A stretch of 64,000 nucleotides of DNA, taken from Latrodectus hesperus (taxonomy: Eukaryota > Arthropoda > Arachnida > Araneae > Theridiidae). The stretch spans positions 5,177,445 to 5,241,444 of the forward strand of contig CM075852.1 in NCBI GenBank assembly GCA_037975125.1, read 5' to 3'. Made by a program: the position numbers and the translations under genes. Positions within the stretch are counted from its first letter, which is position 1; each line of letters opens with the position of its first letter. Below, in pieces: positions 16,935-39,902 of this stretch. Under the pieces are notes generated by a model. It worked only from the letters and a program-made list of their open reading frames with translations, was not told the DNA's origin and searched no databases.

Positions 16935-17138
16935 GCTGTAAATGAAAGTCTTTGCGTGCTGAATTGGCTTCATCTGTCTTAGAACAGCCAGTTCGCGCGT
17001 CAGCTTGACACTTAGAATTCGCATGTAGTCTCACTGATGCTGATGTTCCATCCACTTCAAAGCAGTTTCAAAGCCAAGAAATGCTTCACTAGCTAATGGT
17101 CTCGTATCTACGTCAACTTGAAGATTAAGGTCATCTTC
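16935..17138 (-). pseudogene. Tigger/pogo-like transposase, C-terminal relic
   Basis: A single minus-strand frame of 68 codons, read from 17138 down to 16935, contains VDTRPLASEAF, then FETALKWMEHQHQ, a stop, and DYMRILSVKLTRELAV. The order of an acidic stretch, a 'GFETALKWME' block and a 'LLSVKRxRDLA' block matches the C-terminal tail of Tigger/Jerky-type (pogo group of Tc1/mariner) transposases as I know them. Only the tail remains: no DNA-binding or DDE catalytic region is visible to either side, and one in-frame stop interrupts it. It lies about 180 bp from the satellite flank. I am fairly sure of the superfamily and not of the exact family. Confidence 0.6.

Positions 17139-22139
<5,001 letters not shown>

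Positions 22140-22203
<64 letters not shown>
22140..22203. repeat. Compound (CA)n(TA)n microsatellite
   Basis: About 22 CA units followed directly by about 10 TA units. Confidence 0.97.
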
Positions 22204-22331
22204 TGAACTTAGTTATCGTTTTATAATACTTATAACCATCTTACCATCTTAAGGATTTTAATCATCTACAAAACAACAAAGAATTTAAAAAAAATGTAAA
22301 ATGTTTTAACTAAAATTTAGTGTATGAAAAT

Positions 22332-23198
<867 letters not shown>

Positions 23199-23248
<50 letters not shown>

Positions 23249-23259
23249 CATACATACAT
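23199..23259. repeat. (TA)n plus (CATA)n microsatellite right of the mariner element
   Basis: A TA tract continues directly from the right inverted repeat and ends in about four CATA units. Confidence 0.95.
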
Positions 23260-26167
<2,908 letters not shown>

Positions 26168-26211
26168 ACATGAAATGGAAAATATAATTTATTATATTTT
26201 CCATTTCATGT
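26168..26211. repeat. Perfect 21-bp inverted repeat (44-bp palindrome)
   Basis: Arms 26168-26188 (beginning ACATGAAATGGAAAAT) and 26191-26211 are exact reverse complements, separated by only two bases. A perfect arm of 21 bp that includes five G/C pairs is unlikely by chance, even in this composition. It could fold as a cruciform or hairpin, or be the fused ends of a tiny inverted-repeat element. No target duplication is evident. Confidence 0.85.
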
Positions 26212-28683
26212 TATTTAGAAACTTATATTTTAGTATCGCAGAGTAGTTGAATCTGGTTATGTTAAAAAATATAAAGTACATTAGTATTTTTTATCTTTCA
26301 ATGAAATCCCAATAAATAAAAAAGAATGAACTTATTAATTTAGACTATAAATGCTTTAGAAAATTTAGCTATCTACAATTGTTATTAATAATCGTAGTAG
26401 TTGAGTAATTCAATTTATTTTAAAAAAATTGTCAGTTTCTATGTGTTACATGTAAGAAAAAAATAAATGATTTGCTTGAAAAAAGAATAAGGAAACTAAA
26501 TAAATTTTTATTAAAATTTTATCTATGTCATTTTCTACAAAAAATTCATAATTTGAAATTAAATGACTCTTACAGTTTAAATAACTACGAAAAGACAACA
26601 ATTTTAATTTGATGAATTAGTTAATTTCAATTTCTTTCCGGAATAAAATAGGAATTTGATTCAGAAAATTTTAACAATTGGTTAGGCAGTTAATTATGAG
26701 TAAATGCATTTTTAAGGATCCAGATTAGTATTGTTTGAAGTAGTGCGTCATCAGATTCATATAATTTCTGAAAAATGATTTTATCCAATTATTTATTCTG
26801 TTACTATATTCGGGTATTTTATTTCAACACCATTTCAAAAGGATGGTGCAATAAATAGTCTTTAACATCACTTGATGGTACATTACATTAACATAAATAA
26901 CATGTGTGTGTGAACATAATAACATTAACTAAATAACACGATGATACATAAATAACATGAACTTCATACAAATCACTATTTAGTTCTTATTGTAGTAGTA
27001 ACAGAGGTACCTTAATAAAAATTTAGTAATTCTAAAGAATTGTAATGTCTGTTTTGTAAGATGAAAATATGTTAAAAGAATTGTAATTAAGTGAAGTAGA
27101 TTGATTTATAGAATATTTATTGAACTTAATTCACTATATTACAAGCTTTAACACAACAGATATCTTAATATACTTTTTGTTTAGATAGGCAATATTATTA
27201 AAAAGTAGTTATGCATTTAATACATTTTTGGTTGTGAAAATATTACATTTTTAAATTAAAACAATAAATATAATTCATAAATTTTGAGTGTCACATTTTT
27301 TTTTCATGAATGTTGATTATAAGCACTAAAATCATCCAATTTAGTTGCTGTTTTGCTGGTTAATGATAACTTGAAGATAAAATTTTTTGAATTTTTCTGA
27401 TGCATCTAAATCATTTAAAATATTTTTTAAATATAAATTTATCATTTAAATTCAAAATAAGAGCGTGTCGATATTTTATTCACATGTTTTGCAGTTAGTT
27501 TTCTATATTTACTTTCGTTTCATAGTTTTTTTATTATATTGAGAACAAAATTGTGCATCATGTTGACAGAAATTAATTATTAAATTATTTTTAAAATTTC
27601 TGTCTATTTATTATTTGGTTTTAGAATTCCTTTAATTAATATTTTAGAACTTTTTAAATATTTATTTTATTATCTAATGTAAAATATAATTTCATCATTT
27701 ATTATACATTATCATTTTTTTAATTTTTTAATATTCTTTACATTTGTAATCACAGTTTATAAATCATATTAACATGAAAATGCAACCAATAATTAATTTA
27801 AAATTATTTTGAATAATATTTATTCATGTATGATTAATAATAAATGTTAATATGTGATGTCATGCAGATAAGATTTCGATACCTTATATGTGTAGGGAAA
27901 ATTCTCCTAAATTTATTTTAAAAAATGTTCCAAACTTGAACATTAGCATAATGAAATTTAAAGAAAAATTGGAAAATAAATATGTTATTTCATATGATCC
28001 ATTTAAATTATTTTATTTACTAAAGTTTAAAATGACAATGCAATTTAGTTATAAGAACTAATAAATACTATATCTAATATATGTACATTATATATGTACT
28101 TTAATATGGTAATATAACAATTGTGCCGACCATATTCTAATCGACAGAAAAAAGAATTATTAAAGTTATTTAAATCACATCAAAAATACAAAATGTAAAT
28201 TTCACTATCGATATTAAATTATTATTTAAAGTAATTAATATTGAAATTAATTACTATCATTTCCACTTTAAAATTGCACCGAGAAAATGTCACGAAATTT
28301 ATTATAAGCTATATGAATTGCATTGAGTATTTGTTTCGCTTATTATAAATCCATAACTCAAAATATACTTGAATAGAAAGTTGCTTATGCAAAAAATATT
28401 TACTTGTACTTTTTGAATTATATATAGAATAATCAAACCTAACTTTTTATAAAGGAATATGAGTCATCATATTGTTTTTTTATGTTTTAAAATGTTTGTA
28501 TTGATATGTTTGATGTGTTTTGATATGTTTAAAAATATGTTTTAATATTTTGGTAGCATTAGGGGTCATCATAATTTGTTGTTATGGCATGCTCAACTAT
28601 AGCAGAAGCTTGACTCTCACTTTAGGACTAAAACTCTTATATTATCACATTATATTGTGGTATGAAGAGTTTTTTCTTTAATT
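26212..28683. other. AT-rich intergenic sequence
   Basis: Featureless AT-rich DNA. A short imperfect minisatellite of TGTTTTGATATGTTTA-like units occurs near 28490-28545. Confidence 0.5.
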
Positions 28684-29041
28684 TTAATTTCGTATTTTAC
28701 TTGGTTCTACGTAAAGAAAAATTTGATAATCCCAATGTTGAATTGTATTGAAAAACAGAATATGGAAGATAATATTGCCGCCATTCTTGGCCTGATACTG
28801 ATTTGCCCGGAAAATCCTAATTTTAGGGGCTATATCTATTTCTATCCCAAATATTGCAGCCCAATTTTTTATCCACCTGACTTTCATCTGTTATCTTTGG
28901 TACTAAGTTGATACCGTTATAACTTAAATCAATTTCTGGGTTTTTAATCTCTGAGGGAAAAGTATTGGAGTTTGTGGGAAAGTTTGCAGTTTTGGACTTC
29001 ATGTACATCACGCTATGATATACAGGCACGTATATAAGCAA
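28684..29041 (-). other. Unassigned coding-like relic
   Basis: Two overlapping minus-strand frames (28823-29041 and 28684-28887) join by a shift near 28850. The products include PSEIKNPEIDLSYNGINLV and then IEIDIAPKIRIFRANQYQAK, with balanced polar composition unlike most chance frames here. Local G+C is higher than in the flanks. I do not recognise the family; an old transposon gene or host pseudogene is possible. No inverted repeats or splice sites were found. Confidence 0.22.
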
Positions 29042-29589
29042 ATATTGAGCTTTTTCTTGATAAGATTATATGATATTTTGTGTAAAAATGATTACATAAA
29101 ATCTAAAATAAAGAAACACGTACACACAAAAGTCTATTTGGATATGATGTACAAAATGAATGACATATATATATATTATAATTTGTGAATTAATCAATAA
29201 ATATGTAATATTTTGTTTAATAAATTATTATATTATGGAATAATATAAATTCATTTTATTTGATTCATTACACAATCTTAAAATATTGCTATATAATGTG
29301 AACATAAGTTTAAGTAAATGTTTGAGAAGAATTGCCAATAAATGTATTGTTGAATATTTTCAATTTTTGCAGCCTTAAGCAGATTTATTAAAGACAATTT
29401 TGTAAGAACTTTTTTTTAAATTTTACTTTGTAAAAGTCAGATAAAATTTTAGAAATTTATTATTACATTTTATTTACTTCTGTATGGGGTTCAAATACTA
29501 AGGAATAGATGCCTTTATTTCTCTTAGCTAAGAGTAAACAAAACCGCAACATAAAACGCCCCTTCAGCATTTAATTACCCTCTTAGCTG

Positions 29590-29950
29590 TTCCTGTCTTT
29601 CATTTCCTTTCGTCATCATGCCGAAATAGTCAATAGGAAATACATTGTTATTGTATTTGAAACTACCGGAAGGCTAGTAGTTATTTCCTTCAACGTGCTT
29701 ACAATAGCTTCAGGAGAAGGAATGGTTCTATCTCTATAGACTAATTTAGAGTTCTTCTCTTTGCCGAAATAGAATTTCAGTACAAATTACTGCCACCATT
29801 TTCCTGGAAGCCACCGTACAAACTAATATAAAGAAAGAAACGGAAGAAAAGAAATTCTCCTAATTTTGAGATACGGTCAGATATTTCTTTCAATTGTAAT
29901 TTAATTAGAAAAAGGCGAAAAATACAATTGTGATGTATTTCTTTGAATTG
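29590..29950 (+). repeat. Dispersed repeat of unknown family, copy 1
   Basis: This segment aligns along its length with 49020-49390 in the same orientation. Shared blocks in order include TTTGAAACT, ATTTAGA followed by TTCT, a TCAGTACA/GCTGAAATT block, TAAAGAAAGAAA-like purine runs, and GAGATACGGTCA against GAGAAATACGGTCA. Identity is roughly 60-65% by eye. No open frame is shared, which suggests an old non-coding repeat or paired conserved elements. Confidence 0.5.
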
Positions 29951-31192
29951 TCACTTTTTCAATTTTACCTTCTATATTAGCAATATACCTTATTATTCTC
30001 CAAACAGTATTGCTTCTCTTCATTTTTTAATTGAATCCTTGTGTGTCAAGATATTCTCTTTTAAGAGTACGATACTTCTTTCAAACGATTTCAAATACTT
30101 ATTTTCATTTTATAACCTAAAACAACATTTTTCTTACATAGAACACGTTTCAATCATCCTTATATTACTCCTAAGTTTAAAAAGAAAGAAAAAGTTAAGC
30201 TAATGTATAATTCTAGTTTATATGAAGAAAATATTCAATGTTACTTTAATGCAAATATGATTTTAATGTAACATGTCGTTAATTGTTAAATAAAACTAGT
30301 ATTCTTTAGGATAATTTATTACTTTATATCAATAAATAATTCAGTATATTTAAATTTTTATTCAAATATAAAAATTAAGATTTTGAAAATTTTGAAATAA
30401 TATTTCTTGCAGTCAATTAATTAAGATTTGAATTAGTTGGAAATAATCTTTTATGAATTAAATTAATGTTTTATGTTTCTATTTTTTGTTTCTTCAAAAT
30501 TACTATTCAACTTAAAATTTAATATTTTGTAATTTATTTCATAAAAAATAGTATATGCAGTAAAATAATTTTACATCATATGATTATAAACTTATAATTT
30601 GATAGTAGCAGTGATACGCAATATTAGATAATATGAAAAAAATTGCACAGTTTACCATTCATTTGAAGTACATGCCTACCCTTTCGTGGGTTTTAAATTT
30701 TAAGTTTGTTATTATAAAAAAATTTTGAAATTTATATGCGTAAAAACATTTTTGAATACAATGAATTTTCCATTTCTTCGATGCCATGAAATTAAAATTT
30801 TACTGACAAGCATGCTCTAAAATAATCAAGTACGAAATATAAAACAATTGATATTTATATGAATACAACGTATGTAATTTTTAATCATGTTCGATAACGT
30901 TCAATTTAATTCTATAATAACGTAAAGTTCAATTCTGTTATTCATATAGATTATGTGCAAAAGTGTTGAATACGTTTTAAAATTACAAAGATGAAAAATC
31001 TATAATAGTGCTGCATATGATTTAAATCATTTGTTACATATTATGAATCATTGTAGGAATAATTTTTCATACATGTAGTTTTAGAATAACTCATTTTTGG
31101 TCATGTTACATTGGAATTTATATTTACTAATAATGATTATTGGTCAATATTAAAAAAATTAATATGTATTGATAATACAGAAACTACTTCTA
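29951..31192. other. AT-rich intergenic sequence
   Basis: Nothing recognised. The 86-codon frame at 29943-30203 is low-complexity Phe/Ser/Leu. Confidence 0.5.
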
Positions 31193-31908
<716 letters not shown>

Positions 31909-33988
31909 ATGCCACCAAAACGAAGTACCATTTGTAGATTAACAAATCAAACAAAAAGGAGAAGAGAAGAACGATCTTCGGAAACAAGTGAGCAGAGACA
32001 AGCTAGGCAAGAAAGAGATCGAGTTCACACTGATCTTGCTTGATCATTAGAAACGAGTGAACAGAGGCAAGCAAGGGTGCATAAGAATCGAATTCGAAGG
32101 ACACAGACAAGACGAACGATGTATACTGATTTGAATTTATGTGGTTTCAATTACAGTCTTCATCCAAGTGTAATTATTGGAAAAATGGATAAAAAGTTAA
32201 CATATTATGGTGGTCAAAAAATTTAAAAACGAAACACTAAGTCGAGCTGTGCTGGTGGAAAAGTAAAGTTACCAGATTTGCGTTCACCACTTGAACCATT
32301 ATTATTTTTAGTATCAGGTGAAACAAGTCAATCAAAATATTTTTTGAAAAATTTATGCAAGTACATTTTACATACTATGTGTAGAATAAATGTTAGTCAA
32401 TACATTCAGTTTACATCAAATATATCCAATGAAGCATTGATTTTAATTGATGATGTATATTTGGCAATAGCCAACAAATCACTGACTGAATTGAGAATGA
32501 TTGCTCAAAATAGATCTGGTAATGACATTTTCCATCATGATATACAACGAGAAACACACATCGATGTGTTAATGATTTAAAAACATTTGTTCGAATTAAT
32601 CAGCCGATATTGATATTAGGACAACGAACAGCATATTACACAATTATAAATGCAATATCTAACAGGAGTTGTGGTTTATATTTCTTAGATGCACCTGGAG
32701 GCACTGCAAAATTTTCCAAATTTCAATTATTTTGGAAACTATTAAATCACAATATAATATTGCACTTGCTATTGTCATCATCTGGTATTGCAGCAACACT
32801 TTTATACGGTGGTCGAACAGCACATTCAACATCAAAATTTCCTGTAGATATGCTGGTAATTGAAACTCCAACATGCAATATTAGCAAATATTCTGGGATG
32901 GGAAAAGTACTAATATCATGTCAGCTTATAACATTGGATGAATGCAACATGACACTCAAGAAATAATTGGAAGCACTCAATTGAACATTAAAATATTTGA
33001 GAGAAAATGAGCAGCTCTGATGGTGGACTCATTGTGCTAGCTGGTGATTATCGACAAACTCTACCAATTATAGCACTTTCAACACCTGCAGATGAATTGA
33101 ATGCATATCTCAAATAATCAGTGTTATGGTGGTATGTGTTTAAAATATCTTTAATAACCGATATGCGTGTTCAACTACAACAAGATGAATCTTCTGAACG
33201 ATTTGCAAAACAATTGTTAGATATTTGAAATGGTAAAATGAAAATGGATGAATCCACACACTGTATTACATTATCAGAAAACGTTAGTCACATTGTAAAA
33301 ACCAGTAATGCATTGACTGTCAGACTTTTTAAAAATTTATCTCTGAAATATAAAAATAATCAATGGGTTACTGAACGTGCTATATTGGCAGCCAAAAACA
33401 TAGATGTGAATTTAATAAACTGCACAATTTAAAATGAAATATCTAATGAAGAAACAGCACATAAATTCGTAGATACTGTTGTCAATCACAATGTATCAAT
33501 TAATTATACAATAAAATTTTTAAATTCATTGGATCTTCCAGGAATTCCACCGCATATCGTATATTTGAAAATTGGTTCCCCAATCATCCTTCTGCATATC
33601 TCAAACATAAATCCATCGCGACTATGCATTGACTAGGTTATCAGTAAAAAATAATGTATAACTAAATTGAGACAACCATTTTAAAAGGAAAACACCAAGG
33701 GAGGGGTAACATGTACTACTACCGCCACGCATTCCCATGATACCAACGGATACTCCATTTAAATTCTAACGTCTATAGTTTCCTGTACAACTAGCCATTG
33801 CAATGACCATTATAAAAGCACAAGGGCAATCATTGCAAGTATGTGGATTAAATTTGATAAATCTATGCTTCTCACATGGACATCTGTATGTTAGGTGTTC
33901 ACGAGCTGGAAAACCTACGAATTTGTTCGTTCTTGCACCGGATAGGAAAACAAAAACTATTGTATATTTAGAAGCACTGCTAATATAA
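31909..33988 (+). pseudogene. Helitron Rep-helicase, Rep domain deleted
   Basis: The ATG at 31909 opens MPPKRSTICRLTNQTKRRRE, the usual basic Helitron N-terminus; a stop follows at 32041 and homology continues through VVIGKMDK-like and GGKVKLPDLRSPLEPLL blocks. Near 32370 the sequence jumps from LVSGE...FLKNLCKY straight to a region just before the helicase (ISNEALILIDDVYLAIANKS). The HUH/Rep nuclease and flanking parts are absent. The helicase follows: YFLDAPGGTAKF at 32691 (Walker A, with Ala replacing Gly before Lys), SSGIAATLLYGGRTAHST, LDECNM near 32934 (Walker B), GDYRQTLPII, ERAILAAKN, LNSLDLPGIPPH, and HGHLYVRCSRAGKP near 33870 (motif VI). Several stops and frameshifts show it is dead. 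Confidence 0.92.
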
Positions 33989-34299
33989 AGTCTCTTCATC
34001 AATCATCAAATATCATTCATTTCATGATTACAATTATATTACAAAATTATTGTTCAATTGAAATTCGCTTGCAATATTGTTTAATATCACAAGTGAAGAA
34101 GCATGTTTATTCTACCATCAAATATGAATATCTCTTTTTTGTACATATGTTATATTCAAATGATATATATTTAAGAATAATTTTATTGTTAATTTTCATT
34201 TTGATGTATTGTTTACATTTGATCATTAATAAATTATGTTTGAGGCATTGAAACTGCCTTTTTGTTCAAACACAGCAATGTGTGAAAGGGGATAGCTAG
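31909..34299 (+). mobile_element. Helitron, internally deleted, intact 3' end
   Basis: The coding relic described separately is followed by a classic Helitron 3' terminus: a 5-bp hairpin (ACACA, loop GCAA, TGTGT), a 13-base spacer and CTAG at 34296-34299. The next base is T, as expected for insertion between A and T without target duplication. The left boundary is uncertain and I start it at the ATG. At about 2.4 kb it is far shorter than autonomous Helitrons. Helitrons transpose by rolling-circle replication using a Rep/HUH nuclease fused to a Pif1-type helicase; here the Rep section is gone. Confidence 0.85.
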
Positions 34300-34556
34300 T
34301 AATAAATATTATTATACTTGTACATTACTGGATGTTAAAATGTAAAAAGGAGGAGTCACAAGAACTATTACTTCTTCAGAAATATAAATCCCCCATTCGC
34401 ATTCGATTATGATAAACATTAAATTATGCTATGTTTCGACCAATATATTACTCATTGAAGGTATTTAAAATTTGCAGATTTCTCTTTAATTTATGACCAT
34501 TTTATACAAGATGTCCATTTTAAACACGTTGTCTAATTGGATTTGCGGTACCCCTC
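34300..34556. other. Spacer between Helitron and mariner-like element
   Basis: No feature recognised in about 250 bp. Confidence 0.5.
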
Positions 34557-35366
34557 TAAGCGCTACCTGGTTGAAAACTCTGGAGTTAACTTTCGTATCT
34601 CCAAAATAGTACGATATAGGGGGAAAAGTGAATTACAGAGTCGTGGACCGTTATCGATTTAATACGAAAATTCATCTCAAAAACATGAATATGAAAAATG
34701 TCAAGGTTAAAACTTACATTTGTATTTTCTTGATTTCCAACACTGTGACATCACGGAATGAGAACAGAAGGAAAAAATTATCTTTTTATGGTTTTAACAT
34801 GACGGAGCGCCAGCTTTCAAGACATCTCCAGGAAGCAATACCTCGTCACTGATTTCGGGAAGCAAATAATTGGGCATGGTGTTTTCAAAGAATGGCCTCC
34901 ATGTTCGCCTGATCTCACTCCACTAGACTTTTTTTTCTGTGGGGATACCTAAAATAGCTGGTACATGTGACCCCACCACAAAAATAAGCATGACCTTAAG
35001 CGATACATTACGGATTCTTGTGCCAGCGTGTCACTATCTATTCGTCAACAAGTGCAATGTGAAATTTAAACGAGGATCCAAATGTGCCTTGCACATTACG
35101 GTGTGAAGTTTCTGTATCTTAAATGAAGGTATATTGTTTTAAATTATTATTTTCTTCTTTCTTTTATCATTTGTCACATTCGCGGAATAGGGATTAACGG
35201 TAACTGGTATTAACCCTTCTATTCTCAACGCCCATGTCAATACGATGTCTTTTCGTTCTAAATCGATAATGCTCTAAAACTTTGCAGTTCACTTTTTCCG
35301 CCTATCTTGTACAATTTGGAATATACAGTAGCTGACGTCTCAATTTTTCCCCAGGTGACGCTGATA
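34557..35366 (+). mobile_element. Mariner-like element with degenerate long inverted repeats
   Basis: The left end (AGCGCTACCTGG at 34559) and the right end (CCAGGTGACGCT ending 35362) are imperfect inverted repeats. Similarity extends inward about 90-100 bp, including the paired blocks GGAAAAGTGAA and TTATCGATTTA. A TA lies just outside each end (34557-34558 and 35365-35366), fitting a TA target duplication. The 810-bp length is short for an autonomous element, so part of the gene is missing. G+C is higher than in the flanks. Confidence 0.78.
34801..35126 (+). pseudogene. Mariner/IS630-type transposase, C-terminal part
   Basis: DGAPAFKTSPGSN at 34801 carries the second catalytic Asp (DGAPAH block). 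After a frame change, FKEWPPCSPDLTPLDFF near 34884 gives the third Asp block, normally followed by LWGYLK, here shifted. The tail reads HDLKRYITDSCASVSLSIRQ, then VQCEI, a stop, and TRIQMCLAHYGVKFLYLK before TGA at 35124. This C-terminus (about 'QVQxEIxxRIxMC..xGxxFEHL') is well known in arthropod mariner-like elements. The N-terminal DNA-binding region and first Asp are missing. At least two frameshifts and one stop make it inactive. Confidence 0.85.
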
Positions 35367-38300
35367 ATAGCTTCCTTTGTTTCACAAATTTAGCAGCAGC
35401 CGTTCCGAATTTTAGAGAGTGACAAGGGATTTTAGTAGGCAATCTGTATGATTATGTAAGCTAAAGCGCACACTTAATAAATCACCTGCACTTAAAAATA
35501 TATTAGGTAACTTTACAAAATGAATAAAAAATGCAACACAGAATGTGAGAAAACATGTTTAAAGAAAATTATAAGTAATAAAACAATTACACATTGCAAA
35601 ACATTTTGATAACTGTATACACTTGATCAGTTTGAAAAGCCTGGTTTTAAACATTTCAAAATAATTAATGTTAATTTTTATGTTTTGGGGAACTCAACGA
35701 AAAGTAAAAATTGTTTAAGTATACTAAATTTTTGTGTGTTTAACTTCTACAATACTTTTTTCAATAAGATGTGAAAGCAAACATTAATTATTATTATACT
35801 TTTCAATACTTAATTGAAAGCAATTGTGTGATTCGAAAGGAAAGACATTAAAATATAATTTTCAGAATGTGAATTTGCCATGTCAACATTTTAAGAGAGT
35901 ACTGTTTTAATAATAGCACTTAATAACACTGTTAATATTTCAAACAAATTTTTCTCCATAAATAACTAAAATGTTTCCAATCATGTGTGTGTGAAACTTT
36001 TTTTCTCTCACCAAGTAAATTCAAGATTATTGAAAAGATAAATAACTAAAGACATTTAATCCAATATAGTAACTTAAGTAACTAAAAAATTGTTTAATAA
36101 GGCTAAAAGGTATTTTTAAAAAGGGAATTATATACATTTCTTCAGATCAATATTTATCCTCATTCAGCATTTGAAAGTATCTATATTTACTCAAACATTT
36201 GAAATTAAAGTAGATTACCTTTCAAGTTGCGTTATTTTTTTCCTTTTATTTTACTCATAATAGGAAAAGTGACATAAAACAGGGGAACCTGAATTCTACT
36301 TTTTCTAAGCATTTGCATGAACAAAGATTTCATTTTAAATTTTATTTTTAAATTAATTTTCTTTTGTTTCAGCTATAAATATTATTTGATGTCAGAAGAT
36401 TATATTTTAGAGATGAAATGAAATACTTTTTGCGTACCCCATATTTTCTTACATGCTACACTATAAAATCGATTATATAACAAATAATCTGAAAAGCTAT
36501 TGATATTTTGCAATTGAAATATTTATTTATATCTACAAAATAGCACTAGAGATCTTCCACTTTGTTTCAATAAGCAGATTAGAATAGCTCTATTGCGTTA
36601 ATTTATTGATATAAATAACTCAGAAAACATAATAGATTTTAAATAATTTTGAAAATTATATAGTTGAAATTTATACCAAATGAAATCACATTTGTTTTAA
36701 GAACGAAAATCTAAAATGAAATATTAATGATGGAATTCTGAATCGATAGAGCCATCATATGCCCACCCACAACTATGAAAACACTGCTTAAGTACATGTA
36801 AATGGTTCTAATAACTGGATAATTAAACTTTAAATAAAAATGTACCCACTAAAGTAATTTCACGGCTAATTTTTTTCAGGTATGAAAATGTGTTCATTAT
36901 GATTAGTTTCGAAACTGACACTATTGAATTAATTTGAGAAGTTAGATATTTTGCAAATTTAGTCATGGAAGAATTTCGTAGCTGAGTGAGAGCTTTATGG
37001 ATGCATGATTTTAAAATTAAACAAATATTTCTGTTTAGCACATTAAAGAAATATGCTTGTAATGCCGTATTCTGCTTTTGTTGGCTAACTCTGTTTTAAA
37101 AAAGTTTTAACATAGGAACACAACGCCTTTTCTTGAAAGTCATGAAGCAAAATCCGGTTTAATAATTTAAAATACCTACTAAAATCAGATGCTGAACTAA
37201 TTTAAAAAATCTTAAGGGAAATGGAACATACAGAAATATTTTAAGTACGAATACAAATTTTCTAATTTAAGTATTTAAAATATTGATAACGATAAACTAA
37301 ACAAACAAGTTGTATTTTATTCAACTCCAAATAGCATGAAGAGCACCTAATAGTTAATTCCACGTGTTTTCTGAGGATAATAAATTGATTCTTGCCCGAT
37401 CTGTGGATCCCTATTTTAACCAATTGTGCTATTTTGTCCAATTTTCTTATATATAGTTTCATGTAATTGGGAATTCTATATACACTGACAGTTAATTTGG
37501 TCCTAATTATAACACATCTATCTGAATATATAATTTTGAGTACATAATATCATAAAAGATTAATAATGATTTCGACCAAGTTTGCAAATTATTATAAATT
37601 AAGTATGTACATCTAGTTAGAACTGTGAAACATGTTGAAACACCAATGTCCTAGTGCTTCAGAATTTCGAGAACCTTTAATTTTTGTTACTCTAAAGAAA
37701 CGTATTTCCATATATATTTTCTATTCAGAGAATTCTCCCCTACAAAAGAAAATTAAATTTTTAGTCAGGGAATATTTAAAAATTTTAAAACATATTGAAG
37801 TTTATTCTTCGATTTTATTTCAGTTTTAAAATTTTTATTATGTCTATTTATCAACCATAGTCGTTATTATGTCTTTTAGCTCAAGATTACTGATAAATTT
37901 GGTTACAACTGATTTTAACATAAATGTACCATACTTGAAAATTACAATTTTCATTTGAACAAAGTTAATCTTCCATGTGTGCATTTTTTGAATTATTAAA
38001 CGAATTACAATGATGTAATTTATAGATAAATGTAAATGAAATATGATACTACTTGATTGCGATAGATCGTTTCTACTTAGAACAACTCTCTAACCATTTT
38101 GCTATTTTATTTACAATAAACACTCCAGAAAATAAAATATCAGAAATATTTAATGACATATATTGAAATATGTATATTCAATAGAGCAATTTAAATTCAA
38201 ACATTATTTGAATGTAAGAATGCGAATTATCCTTAAGTAAATTAACTTCGGCAGTGATAAAATTGAATTTTATAAATCATGAAATAAAAAATAAGCAAAT

Positions 38301-38835
38301 TTTTTGATAGGAATAAAGTTTAGAGCTTATGTTTTTCTATTCGTATGATATTAAATGATTTAAGGTTCTTCACTTGCGCTAAGTTCTAATTTCAAAAAAT
38401 TTTTGAATACATTTTTACATTGAAATTTTCATTAACTATTTGCATTGTTTGTGTTATTAATAGGTATAATTAAATGGTAACATTATAGAGTGTTTCCTTA
38501 AATTTTATTTTAACAAAATTTGCAGGAAAACAAATATAATTTTTTCAGAAAATTAAAGAATATAAAATAGTGGATTCATGCAAAATGCATTTAAATTATT
38601 TATAAATTTTATCAAATGTAAAATATGTGTTATATTATAAAATAGGATATAAATGAATTCATATCCGTTTTAAAGCATTTCTTTATTTGGCTTTCACTAC
38701 TTACAATTTGTATTTTTAAACAAAAAATAAATAAATATTTCCTATTTTGCATAAAATGTTTTCAACCCCTTGAAAATTAAATACAATAAAGCATGAGAAT
38801 GTCATAACTATATACTTTTGTCTTATATTATAAGG
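35367..38835. other. AT-rich intergenic sequence
   Basis: About 3.5 kb without a recognisable gene. Minus-strand frames at 36823-37041 (72 codons) and 37262-37462 (66 codons) have ordinary-looking composition but no family resemblance and no convincing splice sites. Confidence 0.45.
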
Positions 38836-39902
<1,067 letters not shown>

